12,838 nucleotides of DNA from CAILLO01 sp964579735 (GTDB taxonomy: Bacteria; Bacillota; Clostridia; Saccharofermentanales; UBA5734). The stretch lies in the NCBI GenBank assembly GCA_964579735.1, contig CAZOHH010000069.1, positions 1 through 12,838 on the forward strand. Direction: 5' to 3'. Position 1 is the stretch's first letter. Each line of letters opens with the position of its first letter. Position numbers and translations under genes: made by a program. The notes under the pieces were generated by a model. The model was given only the letters and a program-made list of their open reading frames with translations. It did no database searches and was not told the DNA's origin. Below are positions 1 through 7,232 of the stretch, in pieces.

Positions 1-1
1 G

Positions 2-49
2 CTGAAGGTGATCCTCTCCGGCTTCATCCCCCAGGAGCGCGGAATATAG
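2..49 (+). CDS. C-terminal tail of an unidentified upstream gene (partial)
   Basis: Reading from base 2 gives fifteen codons and then TAG at 47-49. The end of the peptide reads ...SGFIPQERGI. Almost every codon ends in G or C, as in the real genes of this window; the other frames do not show this so cleanly. The terminator-like hairpin at 90-132 begins about 40 bases after the stop, which fits a real gene end. Too little is present to name the family. Confidence 0.5.
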   Translation: MKVILSGFIPQERGI

Positions 50-89
50 CTGAAACTCGTGCGGGAAACTAGAGCACGTGTTTCCGACC

Positions 90-132
90 AACCCCGGGGT
101 CCGCACCTTTTCGAGGTGCGGACCCCGGGGTT
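90..132 (+). terminator. Long perfect hairpin, probable intrinsic terminator of the upstream gene
   Basis: Bases 90-108 are the exact reverse complement of 114-132, giving a 19-bp stem closed by a 5-base loop (109-113). The stem contains the block CCCCGGGGTCCGCACC and its mirror. It is followed by only a short T-rich stretch (TTTCCTGTT), so the U-tract is weak. It lies between the stop at 47-49 and the folate operon. I infer that it insulates the operon from upstream transcription. Bases 133-290 hold no gene I can support. Confidence 0.75.
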
Positions 133-194
133 TCCTGTTACCAGGGGGACGGATTCGCAAAAGCCGGACACATCGATCGCAGATCACCTGCCGG

Positions 195-224
195 TTTACG
201 CACGAGCCGCGATTCTGATATAGT
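195..224 (+). promoter_or_regulatory. Candidate promoter for the AraC-folate operon
   Basis: TTTACG at 195-200 matches the -35 consensus at four of six positions. TATAGT at 219-224 matches the -10 consensus at five of six. The spacer is 18 bases. A TG dinucleotide at 216-217 makes it an extended -10 (TGATATAGT), the same form seen at three other gene starts in this window. A transcript would start near 231 and leave a leader of about 60 bases before the GTG at 291. A conflict remains: AAGGAG at 226-231 looks like a ribosome site for a GTG at 239, and this transcript would not fully contain it. Confidence 0.45.
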
Positions 225-290
225 CAAGGAGTCCATTCGTGCCGCACCTTCTTCGGAAAGCCACCTGCGGCGCGACCGGAAAGAAGGCAG

Positions 291-1259
291 GTGTGCGCCT
301 TGTTCGAAGACATCCTCCCCGCCGTCACCCGCGGCATCGCGGAGTCCGCCGGCTCCATCCCCGTGGTTTTCAAAGGGATGGAACTGCGCTACGAAAAGGG
401 CTGGTCGATGTCGGCCCCGAGCCGCCACGAGTTCCACGAACTGCTTCACGTCCGCAAGGGCCGACTGGTCTTCGACATCGAGGGGCACAAGGTCCCCGTC
501 GAACGAGGCGGAACACTCGTGATCCGTCCTGGAAAGTCCCACAACCTGCGCCTCGACGATACCGGCGTTGAAATCGTCGTGCTGTACTTCGGCTTCACGA
601 CGCCCGACCTTGGCTCACGGGGCATCTTGCACCGCGGCGAAGAGGGGAACGAGGAGACCCCTGTCTCCCTTGCCACGATCGAGAAGTTCCTGGATTTCGC
701 GACCGGGCAGGGCAGGGAGGAAGGCCAGGAGCCCTCCCCCTACCTCGTGATCCGTGGTCGCCACCGCGAGGACATCGAAGGAATCATCGACCGCGTGCTC
801 CGCGAGAGCCGCGAGGACGCCTACGGCAAGGACCTCATGATGCAGTTCCTCGCCATGGAGCTTCTGGTCACGCTCTCGCGTGGACTTCGCGAGGAATACG
901 AGGAGAATCTGCAGGTCCGAACGGGCAAGGCGCGCGAACTGGTCCGCATCGCCCGCGACTTCATCGTCGAGAACCACGACCGCGACCTGTCCGTGGCGGA
1001 CGTCGCCGGCTATGTCTTCCTCAGCCAGGGGTACTTCACGCGCGCATTCCGCGAGGAAACCGGGCTCAGCCCGATGGCCTGCTTGATGCAGGTCCGCGTC
1101 GAGCACGCCTGCCGGCTTCTCGCGCAGCCCGACATCAAGGTCGGCGGCATCGCTCGCCAGGTCGGATTCGCCAGTCCGCAGCGATTCAACGCCGCTTTCC
1201 GCAAGCAGACCATGATGACGCCCATGGAATATCGGAAGAGGGTGCTGGGAGATGATTGA
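291..1259 (+). CDS. AraC-family transcriptional regulator with N-terminal cupin domain
   Basis: This 322-residue protein has the two-part layout of AraC/XylS regulators. A cupin-like sensor occupies about residues 40-105 (HEFHELLHVRKGRLVF, then a GGTLVIRPGKSHN segment). Two helix-turn-helix units fill the last 100 residues (about 232-256 and 280-306), including GYVFLSQGYFTRAFREETG and VGFASPQRFNAAFRKQ, and it ends in the usual PMEYRK. The start is GTG at 291, preceded by AAGAAGG; a TTG at 300 is the only near alternative. The last 8 bases overlap folE, so the two are co-transcribed and probably coupled. AraC proteins bind DNA as small-molecule-responsive activators. The ligand here is unknown, and control of the folate operon or of itself is inferred from position only. 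Confidence 0.9.
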   Translation: MCALFEDILPAVTRGIAESAGSIPVVFKGMELRYEKGWSMSAPSRHEFHELLHVRKGRLVFDIEGHKVPVERGGTLVIRPGKSHNLRLDDTGVEIVVLYFGFTTPDLGSRGILHRGEEGNEETPVSLATIEKFLDFATGQGREEGQEPSPYLVIRGRHREDIEGIIDRVLRESREDAYGKDLMMQFLAMELLVTLSRGLREEYEENLQVRTGKARELVRIARDFIVENHDRDLSVADVAGYVFLSQGYFTRAFREETGLSPMACLMQVRVEHACRLLAQPDIKVGGIARQVGFASPQRFNAAFRKQTMMTPMEYRKRVLGDD

Positions 1260-1830
1260 CAAGCCCCGCATCGAAGCCGCCGTGCGGGAGATTCTCGCCG
1301 CCATCGGCGAGGACCCGGATCGCGAGGGACTGGAAGACACTCCGCAGCGCGTCGCGAGGATGTACGAGGAGGTCTTCGCGGGACTGCACAAGGATCCGCA
1401 CGAGGAGTTCCGCGTGTTCCATGAGCCAGGAAACGACGAGATGGTCCTCGTCCGCGACATCCCACTGTATTCCATGTGCGAGCACCACCTGCTGCCCTTC
1501 ATGGGCAAGGCCCACGTCGTCTATATCCCGAAGGACGGTCGCATCCTCGGGTTGAGCAAGATCGCCCGGCTCGTGGATCTCATGTCCCGCCGGCCCCAAC
1601 TGCAGGAGCGGCTGACCTCGCAGATCGCCGATATCATCATGGAGGCGGCCGACCCGCACGGAGTGGCCGTCGTGGTCGAAGCCGAACATCTCTGCATGAC
1701 CATGCGCGGCGTGCGGAAGCCAGGCTCGCGCACCGTGACCTCCGCCCTGCGGGGACTGTGCAAGCAGGACGCACGTTCCCGCGCCGAGGCTTTGTCGCTG
1801 ATCGGCCTGCGCACGCCGGGGGGAGATTGA
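1252..1830 (+). CDS. folE: GTP cyclohydrolase I (FolE)
   Basis: FolE converts GTP to 7,8-dihydroneopterin triphosphate, the first step of the pterin branch of folate synthesis, in the cytoplasm. The 192-residue length is normal for the unfused bacterial enzyme. The zinc site is visible: C76 in SMCEHHLLPF, with H79 the likely histidine ligand, and C148 in EHLCMTMRGV. The PKDGRILGLSKIARLVD segment (93-109) and the basic R-rich DTPQRVARMY (29-38) are also typical. The ATG at 1252 lies inside the end of the AraC gene, and folP starts one base after the stop, so it is the second gene of a compact operon. It is the zinc-dependent FolE1 type, not FolE2. All key residues are present. Confidence 0.97.
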   Translation: MIDKPRIEAAVREILAAIGEDPDREGLEDTPQRVARMYEEVFAGLHKDPHEEFRVFHEPGNDEMVLVRDIPLYSMCEHHLLPFMGKAHVVYIPKDGRILGLSKIARLVDLMSRRPQLQERLTSQIADIIMEAADPHGVAVVVEAEHLCMTMRGVRKPGSRTVTSALRGLCKQDARSRAEALSLIGLRTPGGD

Positions 1831-1831
1831 C

Positions 1832-3130
1832 ATGGGTCCTGGGAATGCGCTTCCTGCTCCTGACCCGAAGGGTCCCTTCCGTGTCCACAGTGTCGATCTG
1901 TCCGACGAACGCGCGGCAGCCCGTGAAATCCTCTCCATCGGCTGCGACCCTGCCGCGCTTCCCTACCTCCTGCCGAAGTCCCGACTCCTGACGCTCCGCA
2001 TCGAGGCGGTCCCTGCCTTCGCGGCGAACCTTCTCAAGCAGGAGGCCCTCGCCGTCGGTGCCGACGCCGTCGTCCACCAACATGCCTGCACCCTCACCAT
2101 CGACCACAGTGATGTCCTTCTGCTCGTCACACCGGGACAGATCGCCCCGCTCGTGAAGAAACTGCGCGTGCAGGTCCCCACTCTCAAGGCCGTGGGCGTC
2201 TCTCTCGAGAACTACCTGCGCAACACCGATGCGATGGGCGAGAAGGTCTTCGTCGCTCGCGGGCGCACTTTCCCGATCGGGGAGCGAACCTATCTCTTCG
2301 GGATCCTGAACGCAACGCCCGATTCCTTCTCGGACGGCGGTCTCTTCCTATCCTCGGAGACCGCGCTCCGACGCGCGCTCGAGATGGAGAAGCAGGGCGC
2401 GGATTTCATCGACATCGGGGGAGAGTCGACGAGGCCCGGGCATCAGGCCATCAACCCGCAGGAGGAGATGGACCGCGTTCTACCCGTGATCCGACGTATC
2501 CGGAAGGAGTCATCGATTCCGATCTCCATCGATACCGCCAAGGCCTCCGTGGCCCGGGCGGCGGTACGCGAAGGCGCGGACGTGGTGAACGACGTCTGGG
2601 GGCTCAAGAAGGACCCCGGCATCGCGGCCGTCGTGGCCGAATCCGGCGCGGGGCTGATCCTGATGCACAATCGTGGCACGGAAGGCTCATCCGCAACCGG
2701 TCCCCGCCGAATGGAGGAGCAGCTCGGGCAGACCCGTAACCGCGACATCCTCGAAGACGTCGTCGCATATCTCGAGACCAGCATCGCGACGGCCGTGGCG
2801 GCCGGCGTACCCGAAAACGCCCTCGTTGTGGATCCCGGAATCGGCTTCGGCGTGTCGCCGGAGGACTCGATGCGCATGATCGATTGCCTCGGCATGCTCC
2901 GGTCCCTCGGACGTCCCGTCCTGATCGGCCCTTCCCGCAAGTCGTTCATCGGCAAAGTGCTCGACCTGCCCGTCGATCGCCGGCTGATGGGCACGGCCGC
3001 CGCCGTCGCATATGGCATCGCCCGTGGAGCCGACTTCATACGCGTCCATGACGTCGCGGAGATGAAGGAAGTCGCTAGATTGGCCGATGCCCTCCGCTCC
3101 GCCGGCTGTGCCGGAGGACCCGGGCGGTGA
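1832..3130 (+). CDS. folP: Dihydropteroate synthase with N-terminal extension
   Basis: FolP condenses 6-hydroxymethyl-7,8-dihydropterin pyrophosphate with p-aminobenzoate to give dihydropteroate, and is the sulfonamide target. The TIM-barrel part is about residues 150-425, with the family motifs in order: GILNATPDSFSDGG (157-170), DIGGESTRPG (194-203), SIDTAKASV, NDVWG (253-257), DPGIGFG (334-340) and GPSRKSFIG (366-374), then RVHDV. At 432 residues it is about 150 longer than E. coli FolP. The extra N-terminal part (GCDPAALPYLLPKS, NLLKQEALAVGADAV) resembles extensions I recall from clostridial-type synthases; its function is unknown to me. The ATG at 1832 is preceded by a run of G ending in GGGGGGAG and sits one base after the folE stop. 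Confidence 0.96.
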   Translation: MGPGNALPAPDPKGPFRVHSVDLSDERAAAREILSIGCDPAALPYLLPKSRLLTLRIEAVPAFAANLLKQEALAVGADAVVHQHACTLTIDHSDVLLLVTPGQIAPLVKKLRVQVPTLKAVGVSLENYLRNTDAMGEKVFVARGRTFPIGERTYLFGILNATPDSFSDGGLFLSSETALRRALEMEKQGADFIDIGGESTRPGHQAINPQEEMDRVLPVIRRIRKESSIPISIDTAKASVARAAVREGADVVNDVWGLKKDPGIAAVVAESGAGLILMHNRGTEGSSATGPRRMEEQLGQTRNRDILEDVVAYLETSIATAVAAGVPENALVVDPGIGFGVSPEDSMRMIDCLGMLRSLGRPVLIGPSRKSFIGKVLDLPVDRRLMGTAAAVAYGIARGADFIRVHDVAEMKEVARLADALRSAGCAGGPGR

Positions 3131-3519
3131 GCCGACTGGATCCGAAGACCTGCGATCGGATCCTGCTGGAAGGCATGCGCTTCCATGGCCACACCGGCGT
3201 TCTGGACTTCGAGAAACGGGAGGGACAGGAGTTTCGCGTCGACCTCTCGCTGGAATTTCCCATGCTGACGGCCAGTGATACCGATCGGCTTTCGGACACG
3301 GTCCATTATGGTCACGTCTTCGAAACAGTACGACAGGTTGTCGAGGAATCCTCCTTCGACCTCATCGAGCGCCTGGCCGGCGAAATCGCCGCCTGCGTAT
3401 TGTCCGGGTACCCTTCGGTCCACGCCGTCTCCGTCACGGTACGAAAACCCAACGCGCCCGTGCAGGGCCGATTCGACGCCATGGGCGTCAGCATCCGACG
3501 GGAGCGTGGTTCCACATGA
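3127..3519 (+). CDS. folB: Dihydroneopterin aldolase (FolB)
   Basis: FolB cleaves 7,8-dihydroneopterin to 6-hydroxymethyl-7,8-dihydropterin and glycolaldehyde. The 130-residue length fits the family, which forms ring-shaped oligomers. Visible motifs are ILLEGMRFHGHTGVLDFEK with the likely pterin-binding Glu near residue 29, GQEFRVDLSLEF, DTVHYGHVF with Y61, SSFDLIERLAGEIA, and VTVRKPNAPV containing the conserved Lys at 107. The start is GTG at 3127, overlapping the folP stop as GTGA, with GGAGG nine bases upstream. Its own stop overlaps the next ATG as ATGA, so translation is probably coupled on both sides. It makes the substrate of the FolK domain encoded next. Confidence 0.95.
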   Translation: MSRLDPKTCDRILLEGMRFHGHTGVLDFEKREGQEFRVDLSLEFPMLTASDTDRLSDTVHYGHVFETVRQVVEESSFDLIERLAGEIAACVLSGYPSVHAVSVTVRKPNAPVQGRFDAMGVSIRRERGST

Positions 3520-4895
3520 TCGCCTGGATCGGACTCGGTTCGAATCTCGGAGACCGTCTGGAGACGCTCTCCGCGGGGGTCCGCCACCTGGCCGCGAATC
3601 GGGGAATCCAGGTCGAGGCCGTCTCCTCCGTCTACGAGACCGCGCCCGTAGGGTATCTCGACCAACCCGCATTCTTGAATGCCGTCATACGTCTTCGCAC
3701 GCGGCTCGCCCCGTTCGACCTGCTCGACGCATGCCAGGCAGCCGAACAATCGGCAGGGCGCACGCGGTCGTTCCCCAATGCCCCGCGGACGCTCGATGTC
3801 GACTGGATCTCCGCGGAGCGCGAAGCGGGAGAAGAGGGTGGAGTCGGTCCTGTCGAGATATCCACACCGCGTCTGACGCTGCCTCACGTCCGGGCGGCCG
3901 AACGGGCCTTCGTCCGCGTTCCTCTCGAGGAGCTGCGCACGGGATGCCTGGGCCGCACGCAGGGCGTCGAGCCCTGGCTGTGGGGTTGGAACCCATTGGA
4001 AGGCAACGGGGAAGCGAGGGATGGCCTTGCCACTGAGATTTCCCCCACGCCGCCCGACGCCGGTTCCGACCTCGAGCCGCACCGGTTGGTTCGACACGTG
4101 ATGAAGTCCGCGCTCTTTCCAACCCGAATCCTTTATATGCGAGAGACCGGTTCCACCAATGACGAGGCGCGACGTCTGGCCATCCTTGGCGCACCCGAGG
4201 GAACGGTCGTTCTCGCGGAAGCGCAGCGCTCGGGACGGGGGAGGCGCGGCCGCTCCTGGGATTCCGCCTCGGGCCTGGGGGTCTGGATGACCGTGATCTT
4301 CCGTCCTGCCGCCGGATCCACTTCCGTCGAGCTCCTGCCGGCCGCCGCCGCCGTCGCGGTTTGCCGGGCCCTGCGCCGCCTCGGCGCCGTGGGCGTGGGC
4401 ATCAAATGGCCGAACGACATCCTCCACCGGGGGCGCAAGCTCTGCGGCATCCTGTGCGAAAGCGCCTCCTCGGGGGATGGCGTGGACTGGGTGGCCGTCG
4501 GAATCGGAGTGGACGTGCTGCACAGGACCGAGGACCTCCCGACCGGCCTCGACACGCCGGCCGTTTCGCTTCTGCAGTGCCGCGCGGAGACGGCGCCAGG
4601 TGCCGGGAACGAGGAGTTGCGCGCCCGTGTGGCGGCCGCGGTGTTGTACGAGCTGGAGGAAACGGGTAGAATGGTGGCGACCGGCGCGACCCGGCTGTTG
4701 CTGGAAGAATACCGTCGCGACTCCCTCGTTCTCGACAGGGATGTGCGCGTCCACGCATCGGATGGAAGCTATGAAGCCCGTGCAACGGGCATCGACGACC
4801 AGGGCAGGCTGCATGTGGCAGCAGCCGACGGAGAGCGGATTCTCGCCTCCGGAGAGGTGACCGTCCGTACGGTCGAGGAAGGAATCCCTTCATGA
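3516..4895 (+). CDS. Fusion of HPPK (FolK) with biotin-protein ligase (BirA-type)
   Basis: One uninterrupted frame of 459 codons encodes two enzymes. Residues 1 to about 145 are 6-hydroxymethyl-7,8-dihydropterin pyrophosphokinase: GLGSNLGDR, VSSVYETAPVGYLDQPAFLNAV, then APRTLDVDW with the Mg-binding Asp pair D94/D96, and LTLPHVRAAERAF. After a linker (about 146-195, with a WLWGW stretch) residues 200-459 are a biotin-protein ligase: TGSTNDEA, QRSGRGRRGRSW (237-248), IKWPNDIL (296-303), RKLCGIL with K308, and a C-terminal SH3-like part. The BirA DNA-binding domain is absent, so the ligase half should biotinylate acetyl-CoA carboxylase-type acceptors without acting as a repressor. The ATG at 3516 overlaps the folB stop. 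An in-frame ATG at 4101 (residue 196) could start a separate ligase, but I see no good ribosome site before it. Confidence 0.92.
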   Translation: MIAWIGLGSNLGDRLETLSAGVRHLAANRGIQVEAVSSVYETAPVGYLDQPAFLNAVIRLRTRLAPFDLLDACQAAEQSAGRTRSFPNAPRTLDVDWISAEREAGEEGGVGPVEISTPRLTLPHVRAAERAFVRVPLEELRTGCLGRTQGVEPWLWGWNPLEGNGEARDGLATEISPTPPDAGSDLEPHRLVRHVMKSALFPTRILYMRETGSTNDEARRLAILGAPEGTVVLAEAQRSGRGRRGRSWDSASGLGVWMTVIFRPAAGSTSVELLPAAAAVAVCRALRRLGAVGVGIKWPNDILHRGRKLCGILCESASSGDGVDWVAVGIGVDVLHRTEDLPTGLDTPAVSLLQCRAETAPGAGNEELRARVAAAVLYELEETGRMVATGATRLLLEEYRRDSLVLDRDVRVHASDGSYEARATGIDDQGRLHVAAADGERILASGEVTVRTVEEGIPS

Positions 4896-5701
4896 GTAGA
4901 GGCAACAACAGGCGACATTCCCGCCATTTCGGTCCGACGCCCGGAATCAGACCGGCGGGTTCGCCCCGGGACCCCGCGTCGCTCGACGACGTGATGTCCG
5001 GGTATGAGATCGAGGAGCCCGCCGCGGTTTCCGGCACCGGCACGCCAGCGCCGCAATCCGACCGTCCGCAGGCCGGTCCGAATCTGCCTCCGCAGCGTCC
5101 TCAGGGACAGCCGCAGCGCCCCGCGAACCCGCAAGGTCAAGGGCAGCGCCCCGTGAACCCCCAGAACCAGGGCCAGAATCCGAACCGTCCCCCTCGTCCG
5201 ACGGGAGCACCCGGCCCTCAGGGTCAGGGTCCGCGCCCCCAGAATCCGCAGAGCCAGCCTCGCCGTGACGGCCAGCCCCCGCGCGATTTCCGCGACGCCC
5301 CACGTCGAGACGGACAACCCCGCGAAGGACAACCCCGCGAAGGACAGCCCCGCGAAGGACAACCCCGCGATGTACAGACTCGGGATGGCTTCCGACGCGA
5401 ACCTCGGCCGCAGGTCCCACAGGGGCATCCTCAGCGCCCCGACCGCCAGCAGCCCCAGTCCCAGACCCCGCGAGGGCCGCAGGTCCCGCAGCAGCGCCCG
5501 CAGGCATTTCCCGGTTCACCCCGTGATGCCCAGCGGACGCCCGATAGACAGCCGGAGCGCCAGCCCGAACGTCCGATGCGCAATTGGGACCGGCAGGTCA
5601 AGGCCGAGGAGACCTACGAGGATGTGAAACGCGAGAACGACCGCCTCGAAAAGGAAATCTGGCTGGAAATCGCCGAGATCCGCAACATCAAGCTGGACTG
5701 A
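4892..5701 (+). CDS. Disordered Pro/Gln/Arg/Gly-rich protein with C-terminal helix, function unknown
   Basis: I do not recognise this 269-residue protein. The first 45 residues are basic and then acidic (RGNNRRHSRHF, later LDDVMSGYEIEEP). Residues 50-225 are almost entirely P, Q, R, G, N and D, with repeats such as QGQ, PQRP and a GQPRE array at 141-160. The last 40 residues change character: EETYEDVKRENDRLEKEIW continues as a charged amphipathic segment, probably a helix or short coiled coil. There is no signal peptide or membrane segment. It is likely a real gene: the ATG overlaps the preceding stop as ATGA, AAGGA lies eight bases upstream, and codon use matches its neighbours. A tail-mediated binding or RNA/protein scaffold role would be speculation. 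Confidence 0.8.
   Translation: MSRGNNRRHSRHFGPTPGIRPAGSPRDPASLDDVMSGYEIEEPAAVSGTGTPAPQSDRPQAGPNLPPQRPQGQPQRPANPQGQGQRPVNPQNQGQNPNRPPRPTGAPGPQGQGPRPQNPQSQPRRDGQPPRDFRDAPRRDGQPREGQPREGQPREGQPRDVQTRDGFRREPRPQVPQGHPQRPDRQQPQSQTPRGPQVPQQRPQAFPGSPRDAQRTPDRQPERQPERPMRNWDRQVKAEETYEDVKRENDRLEKEIWLEIAEIRNIKLD
5312..5371 (+). repeat. Tandem 15-base coding repeat (four units)
   Basis: The unit GGACAACCCCGCGAA occurs at 5312-5326 and 5327-5341 exactly, at 5342-5356 with one change (CAG for CAA), and at 5357-5371 with a final T. A degenerate fifth unit follows at 5372-5386. Each unit encodes Gly-Gln-Pro-Arg-Glu. The near identity at the DNA level suggests recent slippage or duplication, so copy number may vary between strains. 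Confidence 0.9.
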
Positions 5702-5704
5702 CCC

Positions 5705-7219
5705 GTGGACTCCGACCGGTTCGACGGGTCCGAGCTTCCCCTCATGCAGTCCCTCCTGGGAAACGCGTCTTCCGGACGCGTTTCCTTTCATATGCCCGGT
5801 CATTCCGACGCGAAGGGCTTTCCCGCCTGGTTCGCCGAGGCGGCATTCCGCATGGATACCACGGAACTCCCCGAAACCGATGACTTGAATCACCCGACAG
5901 GTCCGGCGAGGCAGGCCATGGAACTCGCCGCCCAGGCTTTCGGCGCGGGCTGGACCCGTTTCATCACGTGCGGCGCCACATGCGGCATCCTGGCGATGGT
6001 CGCGGCGAATTGTCCGCGCGGCTCCACCGTCCTCCTCCAGCGCACCTGCCACCGCTCGGTCCTCTCCGCCGTGGCGCTGCTCGGACTGCGCCCCGTATTC
6101 CTTCCCACGGCATCATTCCCCACGCGTCCGCCGACCTCGCTTACCGCCCTCGCCCCCTTTCCCCCCGCTTCCCCCGATGAAGTCGCCCTTGCCCTCGACC
6201 GCGAAACCTCCATCCATGCGGTGCTACTCACCAGCCCCGACTACTACGGCACCGCCTCCGACCTCGGCCGCATCGCACGGATTGTCCACGCCCACGGTGC
6301 GCTGCTTCTCGTCGACGAAGCCCACGGAGCGCATTTCGCCTTCGCTCCCGGCATTCTCCCGCCGTCCGCCATGGCCTCGGGCGCCGACGTCGCGGTCCAG
6401 AGCGCCCACAAGACGCTGCCCGCCCTCACGCAGGCAGCCCTGCTCCACGTCTCGGCCGCCGCCCTTTCCTCCGGCCGAATCGACTCCGCCCGCCTCGAGG
6501 AGGCCCTGCGCACATTCCAGACCTCCAGCCCCTCGTTCCTGGTCGCAGCCTCCCTGGACTACGCTCGGTACGAGATGCAACGCCACGGACGGCAGCGGAT
6601 CGAGAGTCGTCTTCGGGCCATCTCCGACACGCTCGGTGGTCCAAGTGGCCGCACAGGACCTTTCCTACGGGTCATCGCCTCGCCCCGTTCCCCTCTCCGC
6701 GACCCTCTCCGCATCGTCCTCGACGTCACCGGAACCGGCCTTTCGGGGTTCGAAGCCTCCCGTCGCCTTTCGGCGTTCGGCGTCTCCTCCGAGATGGCTG
6801 ATCCCGCTCGAATCGTCCTGATTCCGGGCCTCTTCGGCCACGAGGACGCCGCGGACCTCGCGTCCCTTGCCCGCGCCCTGCATGCGGTGGCCGTCGATGG
6901 CCCAGCACACGCATCTCCCTGGCCGCTCCCGCCGGATGACTACGGCACGCTGATCTCCACGCCCGCCGAATCCGTGCTGCCTCCCGGGGTCCTCTTCGAC
7001 GGCCTGCCGCGAGACGCGGTCCTTCTCGGCGACTCCATCGGCCGCATCGTCCTCGACCCGCTCATCCCGTATCCACCCGGCATTCCACTCGTCTGGCCCG
7101 GCGAGCGCCTCGACGAGCGGCACATCCGACTCCTCGAGGCCCTGATCGGTGCCGGCGGCACCGTCTCGGGGCTGTCTGCGGGTTCCGTCTGGTGCGCACG
7201 GCGGGACCCGATGGTATAA
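5705..7219 (+). CDS. PLP-dependent Orn/Lys/Arg decarboxylase-family protein (YaaO/SpeA-like)
   Basis: This 504-residue protein belongs to the fold-type I aminotransferase-like group of Orn/Lys/Arg decarboxylases. Motifs in order: FHMPGHSDAKGFP (28-40), DTTELPETDDLNHPTG (51-66), FITCGATCGILAM (86-98), TSPDYYGTASDL (176-187), LLVDEAHGAHF (201-211) with the cofactor Asp at 204, and QSAHKTLPALTQ (232-243) with the PLP lysine K236. A C-terminal domain follows to the end. It occupies the position of yaaO next to tmk in Bacillus. The substrate cannot be read from sequence; arginine or lysine are the usual options, giving polyamine precursors. The GTG at 5705 starts three bases after the previous stop with no clear ribosome site, so an ATG at 5744 is an alternative. 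The stop codon overlaps a promoter element. Confidence 0.88.
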   Translation: MDSDRFDGSELPLMQSLLGNASSGRVSFHMPGHSDAKGFPAWFAEAAFRMDTTELPETDDLNHPTGPARQAMELAAQAFGAGWTRFITCGATCGILAMVAANCPRGSTVLLQRTCHRSVLSAVALLGLRPVFLPTASFPTRPPTSLTALAPFPPASPDEVALALDRETSIHAVLLTSPDYYGTASDLGRIARIVHAHGALLLVDEAHGAHFAFAPGILPPSAMASGADVAVQSAHKTLPALTQAALLHVSAAALSSGRIDSARLEEALRTFQTSSPSFLVAASLDYARYEMQRHGRQRIESRLRAISDTLGGPSGRTGPFLRVIASPRSPLRDPLRIVLDVTGTGLSGFEASRRLSAFGVSSEMADPARIVLIPGLFGHEDAADLASLARALHAVAVDGPAHASPWPLPPDDYGTLISTPAESVLPPGVLFDGLPRDAVLLGDSIGRIVLDPLIPYPPGIPLVWPGERLDERHIRLLEALIGAGGTVSGLSAGSVWCARRDPMV

Positions 7220-7220
7220 T
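7212..7220 (+). promoter_or_regulatory. Extended -10 promoter element for tmk, overlapping the decarboxylase stop
   Basis: TGGTATAAT is a perfect TATAAT (7215-7220) with the TGn extension. The TAA stop of the decarboxylase (7217-7219) lies inside it. I see no good -35 at the expected distance (bases near 7192-7198 read GTGCGCA), so recognition would rest on the extended -10. It precedes an 82-base untranslated leader, which is unusual in this otherwise gap-free stretch and supports a transcript start here. Confidence 0.6.
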
Positions 7221-7232
7221 GGACTGGAAGAC

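Noticed and set aside
133..290. Riboswitch (for example a folate/THF element) in the operon leader
   Set aside because: The leader predicted from the candidate promoter is only about 60 bases, and I could not see the conserved pairings or core of a known riboswitch. A covariance-model search would settle it.
615..1508. Long open frame on the minus strand (297 codons) under the AraC and folE genes
   Set aside because: It overlaps two well-identified plus-strand genes, has no recognisable motif, and is expected from GC-rich codons lacking stops on the opposite strand.
4644..4672. TTGTAC-17-TAGAAT inside the biotin ligase domain as a promoter for the disordered protein
   Set aside because: The -35 matches at only three positions and the downstream gene is already coupled by an ATGA overlap.
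3312..4814. A 500-codon minus-strand frame opposite folB and the fusion gene
   Set aside because: It is a mirror of strongly supported coding sequence; its product has no family motif.
5312..5371. Possible CRISPR-like array
   Set aside because: The repeats are 15 bases, directly adjacent with no spacers, in frame, and encode a five-residue motif.
4769..5428. Minus-strand frame with repeated AGLSF units
   Set aside because: The repeats simply mirror the 15-base tandem repeat of the plus-strand gene, which has a coupled start, a ribosome site and matching codon use.
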